Shown: positions 6,290 to 13,079 of the stretch, in pieces
Layout: the number at the start of each line of letters is the position of its first letter
Numbering within the stretch: the first letter of the stretch is position 1
Origin: Ghiorsea sp.
GTDB taxonomy: Bacteria; Pseudomonadota; Zetaproteobacteria; Mariprofundales; Mariprofundaceae
Direction of reading: 5' to 3'
DNA: 13,079 nt
Assembly: GCA_021772875.1 (NCBI GenBank)
Contig: JAJFLD010000087.1
Location: 1-13,079, forward strand
Notes under the pieces: model-generated
The model's input: the letters and a program-made list of their open reading frames with translations, nothing else
What the model was told of the DNA's origin: nothing
Database searches by the model: none
Position numbers and translations under genes: made by a program

Positions 6290-7687
6290 ATGAGTGATTA
6301 CAGCATGAAAAATGATATTGAGTGGGCTAAGATTAATGAAGATGTCTTGGCTAGTCTTGAGTCACCCAGGAAAGCTTTTTGGGTTGTTTTGGGTGTCTGC
6401 TTTGCTTTAGTTTTGGCGGGTGCAGCTGCAGAAATTTACCAATATAATAATGGCCTTGGTGTGGCTTTGATGAACAACCCACATTATTGGCAAACTTATA
6501 TTTCTAACTTTGTCTTTTGGATTGGTATGAGTCATTCTGGTACCTTGTTATCGGCAATTTTGCTTTTAACCCATGCCGATTGGCGTAAGCCGATTTATCG
6601 TTTCGCTGAAGCGATGACCTTTTTCTCTATTTTAACGGCTGCTATTTTTCCGATTATTCATATTGGTCGTGTCTGGGATATGTATTGGATTCTGCCATAC
6701 CCTGATCAACGCGCAATTTGGCCAAACTTTCGTTCACCGTTGCTTTGGGATGCTTTTGCAATTACGACCTATGCCACAAGCTCGGCATTATTCTTATACA
6801 TTGGTATGATTCCTGATTTGGCCATTTGTAGGGATAAGGCAAAAGGCTGGCGTAAAAAATTATACACTACCTTGTCATTAGGTTGGATGGGTAGAGCGAC
6901 TGAATGGATTGCTTTCCGCCGTACTTACGTGTTATTAGCATGTTTCCTTGTTCCACTTGCTGTGTCAGTGCATTCTATTGTGGCATCTGACTTTGCGATG
7001 TCGATTATGCCAGGCTGGCATGTAACTTCGTTCCCACCTTATTTCGTGGCGGGTGCTTTGTACTCTGGTTGTGCTGCAATTATTACATTGTTTGTATTGT
7101 TACGTTATGTCTTTAAATTCGAAGCATACATGACAACAGAAATCATGGACAAAACTGCACGCTTAACATTTGCTATTGCCATGGCTTGGAACTTCTTAAA
7201 TTTGTCTGAATATGCTTCTATCTGGTATTCACATGATATGTTTGAACATGAAATGTTGATTGATAAGTTTACAGGCCCTTATGCAGGCGTTGTTTGGTCG
7301 ATGTTGTTTTGTGCAACTGTGGTGCCTTTTGCCATGGCTTTCAAAAAGGTTCGTCATAATATGTGGGCAATGTTTTGGGTATCACTCTTTATCCAATTGG
7401 GCATGTGGTTGGAGCGTTTCCAAATTGTAAGCCCGCCATTGGCATCCAATCATGAGCCTTGGACACAATCTGTTGTTTGGCCTGGTCTTATACAGCTAAC
7501 CATTACAGCAGCTAGTTTTGGTTGGTTCACGATGTTGTTCCTTATTTTCTGTAAAGTTTTCCCAAGTGTTTCTATGTATGAAGTAAAAGAAATGGTTTAT
7601 CATCGCAATAAACATGGTCAGAAGAAATTGCAAAATATTGACAAAATCAAAGATGATATGATTAAAACAGAGGAGGGCTTGTCATGA
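6290..7687 (+). CDS. actC: Alternative complex III subunit ActC, NrfD-like membrane protein
   Basis: ActC is an integral membrane subunit of the NrfD/PsrC family and is the usual proposed quinol-oxidation site of ACIII. The 465-residue product is strongly hydrophobic. I see about ten membrane segments, the first near residues 28-48 (KAFWVVLGVCFALVLAGAAA) and the last before the charged C-terminal tail (from about 435). The region FWIGMSHSGTLLSAILLL, then FAEAMTFF and FPIIHIGRVWDMYW (about residues 75-140), is the conserved ActC signature and carries H and D residues suited to quinol chemistry and proton transfer. GAGGGG (6275-6280) lies 9 nt before the ATG, and an in-frame TAA immediately upstream fixes the longest possible start. 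A 60-nt gap separates it from actB2, the largest inside the operon. Its stop overlaps the actD start (ATGA). Confidence 0.94.
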   Translation: MSDYSMKNDIEWAKINEDVLASLESPRKAFWVVLGVCFALVLAGAAAEIYQYNNGLGVALMNNPHYWQTYISNFVFWIGMSHSGTLLSAILLLTHADWRKPIYRFAEAMTFFSILTAAIFPIIHIGRVWDMYWILPYPDQRAIWPNFRSPLLWDAFAITTYATSSALFLYIGMIPDLAICRDKAKGWRKKLYTTLSLGWMGRATEWIAFRRTYVLLACFLVPLAVSVHSIVASDFAMSIMPGWHVTSFPPYFVAGALYSGCAAIITLFVLLRYVFKFEAYMTTEIMDKTARLTFAIAMAWNFLNLSEYASIWYSHDMFEHEMLIDKFTGPYAGVVWSMLFCATVVPFAMAFKKVRHNMWAMFWVSLFIQLGMWLERFQIVSPPLASNHEPWTQSVVWPGLIQLTITAASFGWFTMLFLIFCKVFPSVSMYEVKEMVYHRNKHGQKKLQNIDKIKDDMIKTEEGLS

Positions 7688-8220
7688 GGAGGAGAGCAAA
7701 ACATTTTCTTTTTGCCACATTTGATGACTTTGAGAAAGCGATAGAAGTCATCTCTGATTTGAAAAGACTTGATGCCAAAGAAGATATCATTTCTGACATT
7801 GAGCTTTATTCACCCATTGAACATCCTGAAGTTGAAGAGATGTTAGGCGAGTTTCATCAACCTATTCAACGTTTTTCATTCTTTGGTGGTATCACAGGTG
7901 CCATTCTTGGGTTTATCTTTGCAGCTGGTGTAGGCCAATCCATGTTTACTGTGCAACCACAAGGTGGCAAATCAGTGATAACGATTCCACCTGATATCAT
8001 CATTGCTTATGAGATGACTATTTTGCTTGGCGTATTAAGCACAGTCGCTGCATTTCTTATTTATGCAGGTTTACCGCGTCGTCTTAAAAAATACTATGAT
8101 CATACGGTAAGTGTAGATCAAATTGGTATTGAAGTAGAAACAGATCCTGAAAATAATGAAAAAGTGCGCGCAGTACTTCAAAGGTGTGGTGCACTAGAGA
8201 TTAGGGAAGAAACACAATGA
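7684..8220 (+). CDS. actD: Alternative complex III subunit ActD (DUF3341 family)
   Basis: ActD is a small membrane subunit of ACIII with no cofactor; its role in the complex is structural or unknown. The 178-residue protein has a soluble N-terminal domain typical of DUF3341 (FLFATFDDFEKAIEVI, then DIELYSPIEHPEVEEMLG, residues 8-55). Two membrane segments follow (about 64-86, FFGGITGAILGFIFAAG, and 105-129, IIIAYEMTILLGVLSTVAAF), with a periplasmic loop rich in Gly and Pro between them and a soluble C-terminal tail. E110 in the second segment is a buried acidic residue. AGGAGG (7671-7676) is 7 nt before the ATG, which overlaps the actC stop by four bases. Its own stop overlaps the actE start in the same way, so translation through C-D-E is probably coupled. 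Confidence 0.92.
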   Translation: MRRRAKHFLFATFDDFEKAIEVISDLKRLDAKEDIISDIELYSPIEHPEVEEMLGEFHQPIQRFSFFGGITGAILGFIFAAGVGQSMFTVQPQGGKSVITIPPDIIIAYEMTILLGVLSTVAAFLIYAGLPRRLKKYYDHTVSVDQIGIEVETDPENNEKVRAVLQRCGALEIREETQ

Positions 8221-8777
8221 AAAAATTCTTAATTGTTTTATGTTTATTATCGGTGCCTACTGCCACGCTTGCTTGGCCTTGGACAAGAGATATGATGAAT
8301 CAGCCTTCTATCAAACCACAAGAGGGTGTGTTGTTAAACCCACCTGCCAACACAGTACCGGTGGGTGGCCTTTGGACAAAAATGGCTGATCGCGATGCTA
8401 CTGATGAGATGAAAAATCCTTTTGCTGCCACTAAAAAATCAATTGCTGAAGGTAAAGCACTATACAATGTTTTCTGTGCGACTTGCCACGGTCTAACGGG
8501 TATTGGTGATGGGCTTGTGGGTAAAGCTTTTGAGTTACCACCAGCGGATTTAACTTCGGATTACGTAAAAGAGTTAACCGATGGCTGGTTATGGGGCACG
8601 ATTACTTTTGGTAGTTATGTCATGCCGCGTTATGGCTACGATATGAATCCTGAAGAGCGCTGGAACGTTGTGAATTATATTCGTGAAGTTATTGAGAAGC
8701 CTCAAATGAGCGCAATCACTACAGATGAACGCAAGTCTCAAGTATTGTCTGAAATTGATCAAAAGGGAGGGCATTAA
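8217..8777 (+). CDS. actE: Alternative complex III subunit ActE, monoheme cytochrome c
   Basis: ActE is the mono-heme periplasmic subunit of ACIII and a likely exit point for electrons to a soluble cytochrome or oxidase. The 186-residue protein has a signal peptide (MKKFLIVLCLLSVPTATLA) with probable cleavage before W20. The heme site is C87-A-T-C-H91 in the class I context FCATCHGLTGIGDG. M136 in SYVMPRYGY is the likely distal heme ligand. The mature N-terminus WPWTRDMMNQPSIKPQE contains the D-M-x(1-2)-Q-P-S-x-K-P pattern seen in ActE. I see no lipobox: C9 lies inside the hydrophobic core without a small residue before it, so this ActE appears soluble or held only by the complex. The ATG overlaps the actD stop (ATGA), and actF follows after 3 nt. 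Confidence 0.94.
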   Translation: MKKFLIVLCLLSVPTATLAWPWTRDMMNQPSIKPQEGVLLNPPANTVPVGGLWTKMADRDATDEMKNPFAATKKSIAEGKALYNVFCATCHGLTGIGDGLVGKAFELPPADLTSDYVKELTDGWLWGTITFGSYVMPRYGYDMNPEERWNVVNYIREVIEKPQMSAITTDERKSQVLSEIDQKGGH

Positions 8778-8780
8778 GTC

Positions 8781-9827
8781 ATGGAAATGACATTACCAAA
8801 CTGGGCAGTGTTGATGGACAACTTTCTGTTCACCTTGTATATCCCACTTACAGCAATATTTTGGTCATCTGTAATTCACTTGTCTGGCGGCAAGTGGCGT
8901 TATGAAGTTCGCTTTCTTATGGCATCATCACGGGCTTTGTTTCCACTAGGCTTTATTTTGTTGCTTATCATTCTGGCAAGTGGTGCAAATAGTTTTCCAT
9001 GGATGGGTGGTGAAACATTTGGTATGCCGCTTAATGCTTGGCATGATATTACATTCTTTAACCTTAGAGAAATTATCTTGTATTTAGCAGTATGGGCATA
9101 TTGCGCTCACTTTATCAAATTACAGCGTAAAGATTTCCCGCATTCTGACCCTAAAGATAGAGAGCGTTTCAAACACTTTGCTTTGTTGGCACCATTTGTT
9201 TATATGATTTATGGTTCAATTGTGGCATGGGATTTTGAAATGACACAAATGCCACGTTGGTTTAGTGCGGTATATGGTCTTTATCACACTGAAAGTATGA
9301 TGCGTGCATTTTTAGCATTTTTCATTGTTTCATTGTTTGTTTTACGCTGGCGTGATGTTTTGAAACGCCGTATCAATGATTATGTTTTTAATTATGTTGC
9401 ACAAATCATGTTGGCCTTAACCATTATTTGGACCTACCTTGCATTCATGCAATATTTGGTGATGTGGTATGGTAATTTACCCGAAGATATCGAACGCTGG
9501 CATAAAATGTTGGATGGCCCGAATGCATATTTGTATTGGGTGTTCTTCTTCATGAATTCGTTCTTCCCATTCATCATGCTTTTGTTTGCCTCAGTGCGTA
9601 ATTCTCCAGCATTGTTGCTCTTCCCGTCGGTGAGCATTTTGGTTGGTACCTTTATCGAGCGTTATATGTGGATTATCAGCCCACAAGCAGATAACTATGA
9701 CCACACACCATTTTTCTCCTCATGGATTGATGTTGCAATCACTGTTGCCATCTTCGGCACTGCAACATTCTTGTGGGACAGACAGATGCGAAAAGATGGT
9801 TTGTATTATGATGGTAAAGAAGATTAA
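8781..9827 (+). CDS. actF: Alternative complex III subunit ActF, NrfD-like membrane protein
   Basis: ActF is the second large membrane subunit of ACIII, a diverged paralogue of ActC that packs beside it and is thought to take part in proton movement. The 348-residue protein is highly hydrophobic with around eight to ten membrane segments. Examples are residues 11-33 (DNFLFTLYIPLTAIFWSSV), 53-68 (LFPLGFILLLIILASGA), and later FVYMIYGSIVAWDFEMTQMPRWFSAVYG and LYWVFFFMNSFFPFIMLLF. ActF features such as WDFEMTQMPRWFS and ERYMWIISP are present. GGGAGG (8765-8770) is about 10 nt before the ATG at 8781; ATG 8787 is a less likely alternative. It is the last gene of the operon, 34 bases before a strong terminator. 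No cytochrome oxidase gene follows, unlike operons where actF is joined to caa3 genes. Confidence 0.93.
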   Translation: MEMTLPNWAVLMDNFLFTLYIPLTAIFWSSVIHLSGGKWRYEVRFLMASSRALFPLGFILLLIILASGANSFPWMGGETFGMPLNAWHDITFFNLREIILYLAVWAYCAHFIKLQRKDFPHSDPKDRERFKHFALLAPFVYMIYGSIVAWDFEMTQMPRWFSAVYGLYHTESMMRAFLAFFIVSLFVLRWRDVLKRRINDYVFNYVAQIMLALTIIWTYLAFMQYLVMWYGNLPEDIERWHKMLDGPNAYLYWVFFFMNSFFPFIMLLFASVRNSPALLLFPSVSILVGTFIERYMWIISPQADNYDHTPFFSSWIDVAITVAIFGTATFLWDRQMRKDGLYYDGKED

Positions 9828-9857
9828 ATAAGCTTCTCATAAAAAACAAAGCTATAC

Positions 9858-9900
9858 TTTAAAGGCTAGTAATCATGATATTGATTGCTAGCCTTTTTTA
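9858..9900 (+). terminator. Rho-independent terminator of the act operon
   Basis: AAAGGCTAG (9861-9869) pairs with CTAGCCTTT (9888-9896). The stem continues inward through one G-T pair to AATCA (9871-9875) with TGATT (9882-9886), about 15 bp in all with a 6-nt loop. Six T (9894-9899) close it on the plus-strand side. It lies 34 nt after the actF stop. Confidence 0.92.
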
Positions 9901-10133
9901 TGGTATGTGTTTAAACAAGAGACTCATTTTCACGGTTATTTGTAATGCTGAAAAAATAGCAGTTACGTTCAGCTTATGTTGAAGTGTTGTTGATATTGCC
10001 ATACAAATGGAGGACATTATGGGTGGCTTTGCAAATCATCAAAACCCATATTTATCAATTTTTGAAGTCGTTTGTATCTCGAGGTCGTTAGATGAGAGAA
10101 GGGCGTTTAAAGTAGGAAAGATGGTCGTAATAT
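9901..10133 (+). other. Gene-poor spacer after the act operon
   Basis: Apart from the candidate small ORF at 10019, nothing was recognised here: no RNA gene, repeat or promoter of good quality. No clear terminator for the minus-strand pair that ends at 10134 is visible on this side either. Confidence 0.5.
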
Positions 10134-10147
10134 TTAGGTCTTTATAG
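10019..10147 (+). CDS. Candidate small ORF, 42 codons, unknown
   Basis: A GGAGG site (10009-10013) lies 5 nt before ATG 10019, opening a 42-codon frame that ends in TAG. The peptide begins MGGFANHQNPYLSIFEVVC and has a basic middle (SRSLDERRAFKVGK). No family, signal peptide or membrane segment is apparent. Its last 14 bases overlap the 3' end of the minus-strand zinc-ribbon gene. The only support is the ribosome-binding site and the open frame, which could arise by chance in a spacer of this size; no promoter was found. Treat as tentative. Confidence 0.22.
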   Translation: MGGFANHQNPYLSIFEVVCISRSLDERRAFKVGKMVVIFRSL

Positions 10148-10523
10148 TTGTTTGCAGTTCTAGTGAACCATCACACTCAGGGCAATGATGCCATTGCGGA
10201 AAATCTGCATTTTTCTCCAAAGTAATCGTGATAGCTTGCTCACATTCAGGGCATAGACCTTCGGCTTTAATGCCTTCTTTTGCACAATGCCAACGCCGTT
10301 TGGCGGCAATAATACCCGTGATTAAAAAAGCTGGTACAAGAATAAAATGGGCAACAGGAATAAGCACCGCAAGTGCAGCAATCAACCAAAATAATAATAA
10401 TGATTTTAAGGCACGTACTTTTTGTTCCTGCGAAGAAAAGGTGATAACCGCCATCTTTGCGGGCTGGGCATTGTCCGTTTTTTGGCTGTGTAAAAGGATG
10501 TTTTCTATGATGTGTTCCGCCAT
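10134..10523 (-). CDS. Small membrane protein with C-terminal zinc ribbon, function unknown
   Basis: I do not recognise this 129-residue protein. Visible parts: a polar N-terminus (1-37); a hydrophobic region of about residues 38-74 that can form two membrane helices (LLLFWLIAALAVLIPVAHF and ILVPAFLITGIIAA); a basic turn KRRWHC; and a zinc-ribbon module with C91-P-E-C94 and C114-P-E-C117, 19 residues apart, preceded by H112-H113. The charged KRR after the membrane hairpin suggests both ends are cytoplasmic, so the ribbon would face the cytoplasm. The ATG is one base after the TAA of the polyferredoxin gene (MEK-stop), so the two are almost certainly co-transcribed and translationally coupled. 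No good Shine-Dalgarno is present, only GGAAA. A role beside the polyferredoxin in electron transfer or complex assembly is inference. Confidence 0.8.
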   Translation of the reverse strand: MAEHIIENILLHSQKTDNAQPAKMAVITFSSQEQKVRALKSLLLFWLIAALAVLIPVAHFILVPAFLITGIIAAKRRWHCAKEGIKAEGLCPECEQAITITLEKNADFPQWHHCPECDGSLELQTTIKT

Positions 10524-10524
10524 T

Positions 10525-11619
10525 TTATTTTTCCATTTGTATCGTGTGTTTTATTTTACTGCTTGAAATCATCACCAAAGGGCGTGGTTTCTCGCTTAAA
10601 ATTGCAGGCAAAGAGATTGTTGGTAAAGATTGTAGCGCATGTTCTGGGCAAATATTGATGCACATCTGACAACCCAAACAAGTGTCTGCTTTAAATTCAA
10701 GAATTTTATTGCCACCAAACGTTTTTAAATTGAGGGCTTGGCTTGGACATCGTTCTACACAGTCGCCACAAGCAGTACATTCATCTGTCGCTTGGATTGC
10801 CCCTAGTGGTATAGATGATAAAATAGGTACAGGTAAGAAGTTGCTTTCTAACTTGGGCAACGCTCGAAGAAATAGTTTTAATCGTATGGGGCGCAATGAG
10901 TCGTCTTTATCCAGTGCTACGTGGATGTTATTTGCTAGGCTCATCTCACCCTGATTCATGACATCAGCAGCACCTTGCATGAGTGAGGGTATAAGGTTAC
11001 GAAAAAATGCACGACGTTGTGGCTCACGTAATTCGGCAGTTTGTTTCGTTGTTTGTTGCTCTGGCATAGCTTGATAGGATAAGTTTAACCGTACACCAAG
11101 CGCGTGATTTAAGGTGGCATAATCTGTTTGGGTTTGTTGCATGATTGTTTTGCCATGTTGTTTTGGGCAAGTTGCACATTGTTCAAGGCCGCTGATGGTT
11201 AAGGTGCGTACGCCTTCACCAGCCAATGCCGCAAGCAGCAAAGGATCCCACATGGCATGGCAAGGGACATGCAAGTCGGCTGATTCTGCTTTGGTGGTTT
11301 CACATGTGGCGTGGAGATGGGTTTTGGATTGTTGGACGTGTATTGATGCTTGTTGAACAAGTGTTATGGCATCAACGGCGTTGTGTTTAAGCGCGTCGGT
11401 AGGGCAGCTTGCAACACAAGCGACACATGATGTGCAGGTATCGCCATCAATATTGGGTAAATAACTGTCTGAGAAAGAAATGGCTTGAGCTGGGCAAACT
11501 TCTTTACATTGGTTACAGCTTTGTTTGGAAGCATCGCTTGAGTGATGATTCAAACATTTGTTGGCTTCAAGCTGAGGTATTGTCATTGTTGCTGTCATCA
11601 TAGATTCGAAAGTCTGCAT
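10525..11619 (-). CDS. Polyferredoxin with four 4Fe-4S motifs and a central four-cysteine domain
   Basis: This 364-residue cytoplasmic-looking protein (no signal peptide) is an electron-transfer protein of unknown partner. N-terminal module: C22-x12-C35-x2-C38-x3-C42 and C62/C65/C68/C72 (CTSCVACVASCPTDAL). Central domain: C106, C120, C148 and C151, with PCHAMWDPLLLAALAGEG and SGLEQCATCP, reminiscent of the MvhD/FlpD-type cysteine domain that links hydrogenases or formate dehydrogenases to heterodisulfide-reductase-like proteins; this resemblance is by eye. A linker containing REPQRRAFFRNL (198-209) follows. C-terminal module: C281/C284/C287/C291 and C314/C317/C320/C324, two classic ferredoxin motifs. 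Four [4Fe-4S] clusters are predicted. The start is uncertain: ATGs lie at residues 1, 7, 8 and 12 and none has a clear ribosome-binding site. It is coupled to the downstream zinc-ribbon membrane gene and divergent from the methyltransferase. Confidence 0.87.
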   Translation of the reverse strand: MQTFESMMTATMTIPQLEANKCLNHHSSDASKQSCNQCKEVCPAQAISFSDSYLPNIDGDTCTSCVACVASCPTDALKHNAVDAITLVQQASIHVQQSKTHLHATCETTKAESADLHVPCHAMWDPLLLAALAGEGVRTLTISGLEQCATCPKQHGKTIMQQTQTDYATLNHALGVRLNLSYQAMPEQQTTKQTAELREPQRRAFFRNLIPSLMQGAADVMNQGEMSLANNIHVALDKDDSLRPIRLKLFLRALPKLESNFLPVPILSSIPLGAIQATDECTACGDCVERCPSQALNLKTFGGNKILEFKADTCLGCQMCINICPEHALQSLPTISLPAILSEKPRPLVMISSSKIKHTIQMEK

Positions 11620-11773
11620 GTGGCAAAGGAATTTGTCATGAAAATTAAGTGCAACAAACTATCCATCGATAGAACAAAGCTATGACTTTAGACTTGATAT
11701 GTAGAAACTTTAAAAGAGGCATAAAAATAATTCTGATGATAAATATGAAGCTGTTGTTTAGTGTTTGGCTATC

Positions 11774-12508
11774 ATGACAAATCAAGCTTTGCTTATCTCA
11801 AAAGAAGCGGTGAAAAATACTTTTCACCGTGCATTTTATAAAGCTGTTTCTGAGCAACGGTGGTCGTTATATCAAAAACGCGCATTTAAATTTTGGAAGA
11901 GCGAGCAGGCCCTAAAATCAAGACAGGTTTTTACGCGCCGATATTACTTACCCCTGTTTGAACCACTGGCACTGGATTTAAAAGATGATATTTCGATGTT
12001 GGAAATTGGCCCAGGTCCTGTGTGTGCGGCCCAATATTTGGGAAAAGGGCATGCAACATACATTGACCCCTTGATGGATGATTACCGCCGCTTGTTTCCT
12101 GGCACTTTGCCAGAAAAATCTGCTTATCTCGCAACCGCAGCTGAAAAATGTAAATTGGATAAAACGGCTTTTGATATCATACTTTGTTTGAATACGTTGA
12201 GTGGTGTGCACAATCCAGAGCTTGTATTAAATGTGGTGAAAACAAGTTTAAAGGCAGATGGTCATTTTGTGGTAAGTATAGATTTATGGCCTTCGTTGTT
12301 GGCGAGAGCACATTATTTTTTATCGCGTTTTGTGCCTGTGTTGCCTGAATTCAATCGTTTATATAGCTACACGCACCATGGTTTTTCCAATACACTTTTA
12401 AGACATTTTGATATTGAATCTGAACAACTTGTCAAACCGCAGCTCTACTGGGCATCATTCAAACAAGAGATGCTTTTTGTTTGTAAGCATAAAGCAGATA
12501 AAGCTTGA
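11774..12508 (+). CDS. Class I SAM-dependent methyltransferase, substrate unknown
   Basis: The 244-residue protein carries the Rossmann-type SAM-binding core. Motif I is LEIGPGP (E77-P82). An acidic residue ending strand 2 is D98 in YIDPL, and the motif IV region is F133-D-I-I-L-C-L-N-T-L with D134. A later strand is GHFVVSID. An N-terminal helical extension of about 70 residues, rich in aromatic and basic residues (FHRAFYKAVSEQRW, RRYYLPLFEP), precedes the core. I took ATG 11774 rather than the TTG at 11765 because ATG is preferred and neither has a strong ribosome-binding site. The next gene, a WaaF-type heptosyltransferase, starts one base after the stop, so a role in methylating a sugar or lipid intermediate of the cell surface is likely but inferred. 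It could equally be an unrelated methyltransferase in the same transcript. Confidence 0.85.
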   Translation: MTNQALLISKEAVKNTFHRAFYKAVSEQRWSLYQKRAFKFWKSEQALKSRQVFTRRYYLPLFEPLALDLKDDISMLEIGPGPVCAAQYLGKGHATYIDPLMDDYRRLFPGTLPEKSAYLATAAEKCKLDKTAFDIILCLNTLSGVHNPELVLNVVKTSLKADGHFVVSIDLWPSLLARAHYFLSRFVPVLPEFNRLYSYTHHGFSNTLLRHFDIESEQLVKPQLYWASFKQEMLFVCKHKADKA

Positions 12509-12509
12509 G

Positions 12510-13079
12510 ATGAAACAAATCGTTCTTATGCCACCCAATTGGTTGGGTGATGTGATTTTAGCGCAACCGGCTTTGCGGGCACTGAGTGCAGCGTTTCCAC
12601 ACGAGAAATTGTACGTCTATGGCAGATCTTGGCTTGTTGATGTGATTCCCTTTTTAAACTTGGCACATACACAGGTTGAATATGTATCTGACCTACCGAA
12701 AGGTGCGGATAAAGTATTTATCTTTCCCAATAGTTTGAGTGCGGCGATTCAAGCATTTCGCGCGCGTGCCAAGCAAAGGATAGGTTTTAAAAGTGAAGGG
12801 CGTGGTATTTTATTAAGCCATGCCTATCGTTCGCGTATTGATATGATTCATCAACATCATCGCAAATATTTTATAGATTTGTTACAGCAACACGGCTTAG
12901 AAACACCTTTCGAGGAAGTTGAACTCAAAGCGCCTAGTGATGCATTAAACCAAACAAACACCTTGCTTAAAGCACACGGCATCAATCCAGATAAGTTTAT
13001 ATGTGTAGCACCAGGTGCGCAGTTTGGTGGCGCTAAGCGGTATCCAGCCGAATCGTATGCTTATATTTTATCATGGTTA
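12510..13079 (+). CDS. waaF: WaaF-type lipopolysaccharide heptosyltransferase, N-terminal part (3' end outside window)
   Basis: This glycosyltransferase family 9 enzyme adds L-glycero-D-manno-heptose to the LPS inner core from ADP-heptose, at the cytoplasmic face of the inner membrane. The frame is open from ATG 12510 through the window edge (190 codons; a full protein is about 340). The N-terminus MKQIVLMPPNWLGDVILAQPALRAL contains the family motif PNWLGD (9-14), whose Asp is the likely catalytic residue. SHAYRSRIDMIHQHHRKYF is typical of the acceptor side. VAPGAQFGGAKRYP near the visible end is the ADP-heptose-binding motif. It starts one base after the methyltransferase stop. The WaaF (heptosyltransferase II) call rather than WaaC rests on the PNWLGD and PGA-x-F-G-x-A-KR pattern; a related heptosyltransferase remains possible. 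Confidence 0.9.
   Translation, partial: MKQIVLMPPNWLGDVILAQPALRALSAAFPHEKLYVYGRSWLVDVIPFLNLAHTQVEYVSDLPKGADKVFIFPNSLSAAIQAFRARAKQRIGFKSEGRGILLSHAYRSRIDMIHQHHRKYFIDLLQQHGLETPFEEVELKAPSDALNQTNTLLKAHGINPDKFICVAPGAQFGGAKRYPAESYAYILSWL

Noticed and set aside
10228..10566. Open frame of 112 codons on the plus strand.
   Set aside because: It is antisense to the zinc-ribbon membrane gene and the end of the polyferredoxin gene, and its sequence has no family-like features.
1..13079. Mobile elements, CRISPR arrays, defence islands, tRNA or rRNA genes.
   Set aside because: No transposase, integrase, regularly spaced repeats, or RNA gene signatures were seen on reading both strands; the region looks like ordinary chromosome.

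Overview
The window looks like a chromosomal segment of an AT-rich (roughly 40-43% GC by eye), Gram-negative, respiring bacterium. Lipid A-core assembly genes (a WaaF-type heptosyltransferase), housekeeping genes and a complete alternative complex III (ACIII) operon occur together. The split actB gene, moderate GC and gene content would fit a zetaproteobacterial iron oxidizer such as a low-GC Mariprofundus or Ghiorsea relative. That placement is inference; no 16S or other diagnostic marker is present.

Left part (1-2020): the 3' part of ligA (NAD+-dependent DNA ligase) runs in from the left edge. It is convergent with rpsT (ribosomal protein S20, minus strand, probable UUG start), which has its own intrinsic terminator. 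rpe (ribulose-phosphate 3-epimerase) is divergent from rpsT. A 291-nt gene-free leader with a plausible sigma70 promoter follows.

Centre (2312-9827): a tight seven-gene plus-strand operon, actA-actB1-actB2-actC-actD-actE-actF, encodes a quinol:electron-acceptor oxidoreductase that replaces cytochrome bc1. ActC and ActF are the NrfD-like membrane quinol-handling subunits. ActB2 carries three [4Fe-4S] sites and one [3Fe-4S] site. ActB1 is the molybdopterin-enzyme-like scaffold with a Tat signal. ActA (five hemes) and ActE (one heme) pass electrons to periplasmic carriers or an oxidase. ActD is a small membrane subunit. The operon ends in a strong intrinsic terminator, and no oxidase gene is attached to it. 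The usual single ActB is here two genes in the same reading frame, separated by one stop codon and one further codon.

Right part (9828-13079): a roughly 300-nt, mostly gene-free stretch contains one candidate 42-codon small ORF. A minus-strand pair follows: a polyferredoxin with four ferredoxin-type cluster motifs around a central four-cysteine domain, and a small membrane protein with a C-terminal zinc ribbon. These two are the least understood genes here. Divergent from them is a class I SAM methyltransferase followed one base later by a WaaF-type heptosyltransferase cut by the right edge, the start of an apparent lipopolysaccharide or cell-surface gene cluster.

I saw no mobile elements, CRISPR arrays, tRNA or rRNA genes. 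The content is mostly recognisable; the points most worth a second look are the one-stop split of ActB, the FS0-like cysteine motif kept in ActB1, and the polyferredoxin/zinc-ribbon pair.
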